Of a stretch of DNA of 64,000 nucleotides, positions 62,088-64,000 are shown piece after piece. The stretch is from Coprinopsis marcescibilis (lineage: Eukaryota > Basidiomycota > Agaricomycetes > Agaricales > Psathyrellaceae). The notes beneath the pieces are model-generated. The model searched no databases, was not told the DNA's origin, and saw only the letters and a program-made list of their open reading frames with translations. The stretch is taken from contig ML210186.1 of the NCBI GenBank assembly GCA_004369085.1, positions 144,873-208,872 of the forward strand, given 5' to 3'. Position 1 is the stretch's first letter, and every line of letters begins with the position of its first letter. The translations under genes were made by a program, and so were the position numbers.

Positions 62088-64000
62088 GGCGGAGAAGAAC
62101 AGTTGAAGAAGAGATGAAGAGGATTCAGGAAGATGAGGGTGTTCGTTTCAAACGACACGGGGAAGTGACCTGGTCAAACTCGAGCTTTCCATCGCCTTAA
62201 ATACCGTGAAGGAGAACTTTCCGAAGCATGGAAGAGCATGCAATCGCAGTAAAATGAGGTAACAGGGTATGGCGCAACGGGTTTCAGGACAGGTCAGGGC
62301 TTGGGGTAAGATACCATGGTTTCAAAGAATTCCCAAGGATACTTACGCACATAAAATATTTATGGAGATTTGATGCAGGTAACACATGTAAGTCGGAGGC
62401 GTTCGCGCCATATTACTGTTTGGTGTTTTGCCAGGTCTAGATGCTTTTTTCAGCGAAAATGTGCTCAGTTAGCAATTTTGCCCAAGTCTAGCTTCATGAT
62501 CAAGGTGGAAGCTCGTACTAAGGCAGTTTTACCAGGCTATATTCCTGGCGTTCTATCAAGAAAGGTTTTGCTCGAGAAGCACTGTCACTCATACGTGGAA
62601 CAGTACTAGAAACAATGACATGCCTGAATGTAGTAAATGAAACATAACGGGGCTTGCAACGCCCTGAGCTAGGGGCCTACTTGACAACCGAATGAGCGGA
62701 CGCAGCACATGTAACAAGAAAAACAGCTCACCGAGAGCTGAAGAAAGCGCTGGATACAGTATATGTGTGATGGCAGTCCTATGACAACGGGACAGTCGGA
62801 AGAATTCGAAGGCGCGGGACATCAAGGGTTGCTGGGGACTACATAACTGCACATACTTAATGTCAAATGTAGCTGAGTCGCGGCCGACCCATCGGTGAAC
62901 GAGCCCCATTCACAAGAGTAGATGTCGTGAAGCGCGTTAGAGACCAGGGTTAGCAGCGCAGCATGTCGTTGTTCGGCCTTCACGCAACTTCGTCCGGAAG
63001 CGATGGTCCCGGTACTTTCAAGGATACGGTTCTGAAACGCTATCGTGGTTTGCTCTGGCCCTGCGTGTCTTGTAGAGACAGAGAAGACATAACATTTGCT
63101 CGGCCTTCCTTTCACTGTACACCTTCTTGAACCGAGTTGACTAACTTCGACTGTGGGTGCGACGGAGTACGACCTATCTCAGCCGTCGCAGCCATGACAT
63201 AGTACGTACGGCACTATTCCCGTACGTACTATTCCTCCGCAGCCATGGTCACGACCAAGTCACGACATAATCCTTTGCAATCTCATGTAGCCATCAAAAT
63301 GACTATGCATATGTGTCTGTGTCGTCATCGAGCGGCAATGTCTTGGCAGAGACTCTAGGAGCAGGGCGTCAATGGATTGTTTTTCACAGAATTCTGTACA
63401 ACATTATTATTTCCCGTTAATCTCGACGACTGGGGCCTCACGTCCTTGAGCGAGCTATGAGCCAGGCACCGTTGATGTCGTCCTTATGGGGTCGAAAAGG
63501 TAATGGTCGTTGAACTCGCCCAACTTGCAGTTAGACAGTCTTGGTGTCCATGTAGTTTGCAATATCTGTGCGAATTTGGGGTTCTGGCCTCATGAATTGA
63601 GTGTGGGATCCAGGAACACAGCAGTGTCTCTTGTATTCAGTATCTTTACTTCGTGGTGTCTCCAGAGCTTGGGGCGGTCTGCTGATGTGAAGCGGTGGTC
63701 TGAGTATGGCTGCTCAATCGACGAACTTGGACCGTACTTGCGCTCTGATTGTGGAGACGGTAAGAGGCAGAGAACAGTTCAGAAGGTAGGCGGGGGCTAC
63801 AGTAGTCAGTCTACGTTAGCTTCACCTTATACACATTTAATCACTCCCGTTCGTGTATCTCTGCGATGATGGCAAGAGCTGGGATGGTCAGGGTCATCGT
63901 GGCGTGCCGATGGAAGAAGTTCAACAGTGACGGCGCGTGCGTGGGAGTCATACCATGTGATCGCATTGTCGCCAGGACTTGCTCAAATAACATCAAGCTA
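62088..64000. other. Intergenic or window end, no gene recognised
   Basis: Contains the promoter of the secreted protein (TATA-like at about 62197-62204). Several frames of 80-119 residues occur on both strands without domains or splice support. Nothing else is recognised to the end of the window. Confidence 0.4.
63201..63230. repeat. 11 bp perfect inverted repeat
   Basis: agtacgtacgg at 63201-63211 is followed after 8 bases by its exact reverse complement ccgtacgtact (63220-63230). Each arm also contains the palindrome gtac/gtac. A binding site or cruciform is possible, or chance. Confidence 0.8.

Noticed and set aside
63510..63869. 119-residue frame near the right end
   Set aside because: No domain, no signal peptide, no splice partner; composition ordinary for intergenic sequence.

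Overview
This window reads as nuclear DNA of a mushroom-forming basidiomycete (Agaricomycetes). Nearly every gene is split by 45-60 base GT-AG introns with CTAAT-like branch sites. The gene content also fits: Agaricomycete-style F-box proteins, a Zn2Cys6 regulator, a NOSIP-type ubiquitin ligase, a DUF6698-like gene and a Plavaka-like DNA transposon. I assembled coding regions by joining reading frames across introns. For several genes the exon lengths sum to an exact multiple of three, which supports the models.

Left part (0-25 kb) is a mixed gene neighbourhood. Minus strand: an anion:cation symporter-type MFS permease (752-2631) and GDP-mannose 4,6-dehydratase (5075-6600). Plus strand: an F-box protein (7545-9323), the TRAPP II subunit Trs65 (9943-13029), NOSIP (14331-15650, with a GC-AG intron), a multi-pass membrane protein (16422-17971), a GFA/CENP-V-type protein (18988-19760) and a second F-box protein (20344-22354). 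A small secreted protein is possible at 13307-13603. Three decayed partial copies of these genes lie among them: a Trs65 piece at about 4167-4402, a membrane-protein piece at about 18250-18832, and an F-box 3'-end piece at about 22779-22960. A Crinkler-like/kinase-like pseudogene (23074-24815, minus) ends this part.

Middle part (about 25-49.4 kb) is an accessory, transposon-rich block. It starts with a near-perfect 91 bp inverted repeat and a 35-base A run. It carries poorly known genes (a Cys-rich protein, a DUF6698-like pseudogene, coiled-coil proteins) and ends with a degenerate Plavaka-like transposase (42935-49394). That transposase is split by a 528 bp solo LTR with a clean 5 bp target-site duplication (AAAAC). 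Premature stops in this block and in the Crinkler-like gene are all TGA, and most sit where arginine is expected. This pattern fits CGA to TGA decay at methylated CpG, or a RIP-like process.

Right part (49.6-64 kb) is core genome: a hexokinase/glucokinase (49662-51894, minus) divergent from mitochondrial ribosomal protein uL14m (52300-52791, plus), a large Zn2Cys6 transcription factor (53898-57475), translation factor eIF2-beta (59003-60352, minus), and a secreted repeat protein rich in RGQG and Ser/Ala (61209-62087, minus). I found no rRNA, tRNA or CRISPR array.
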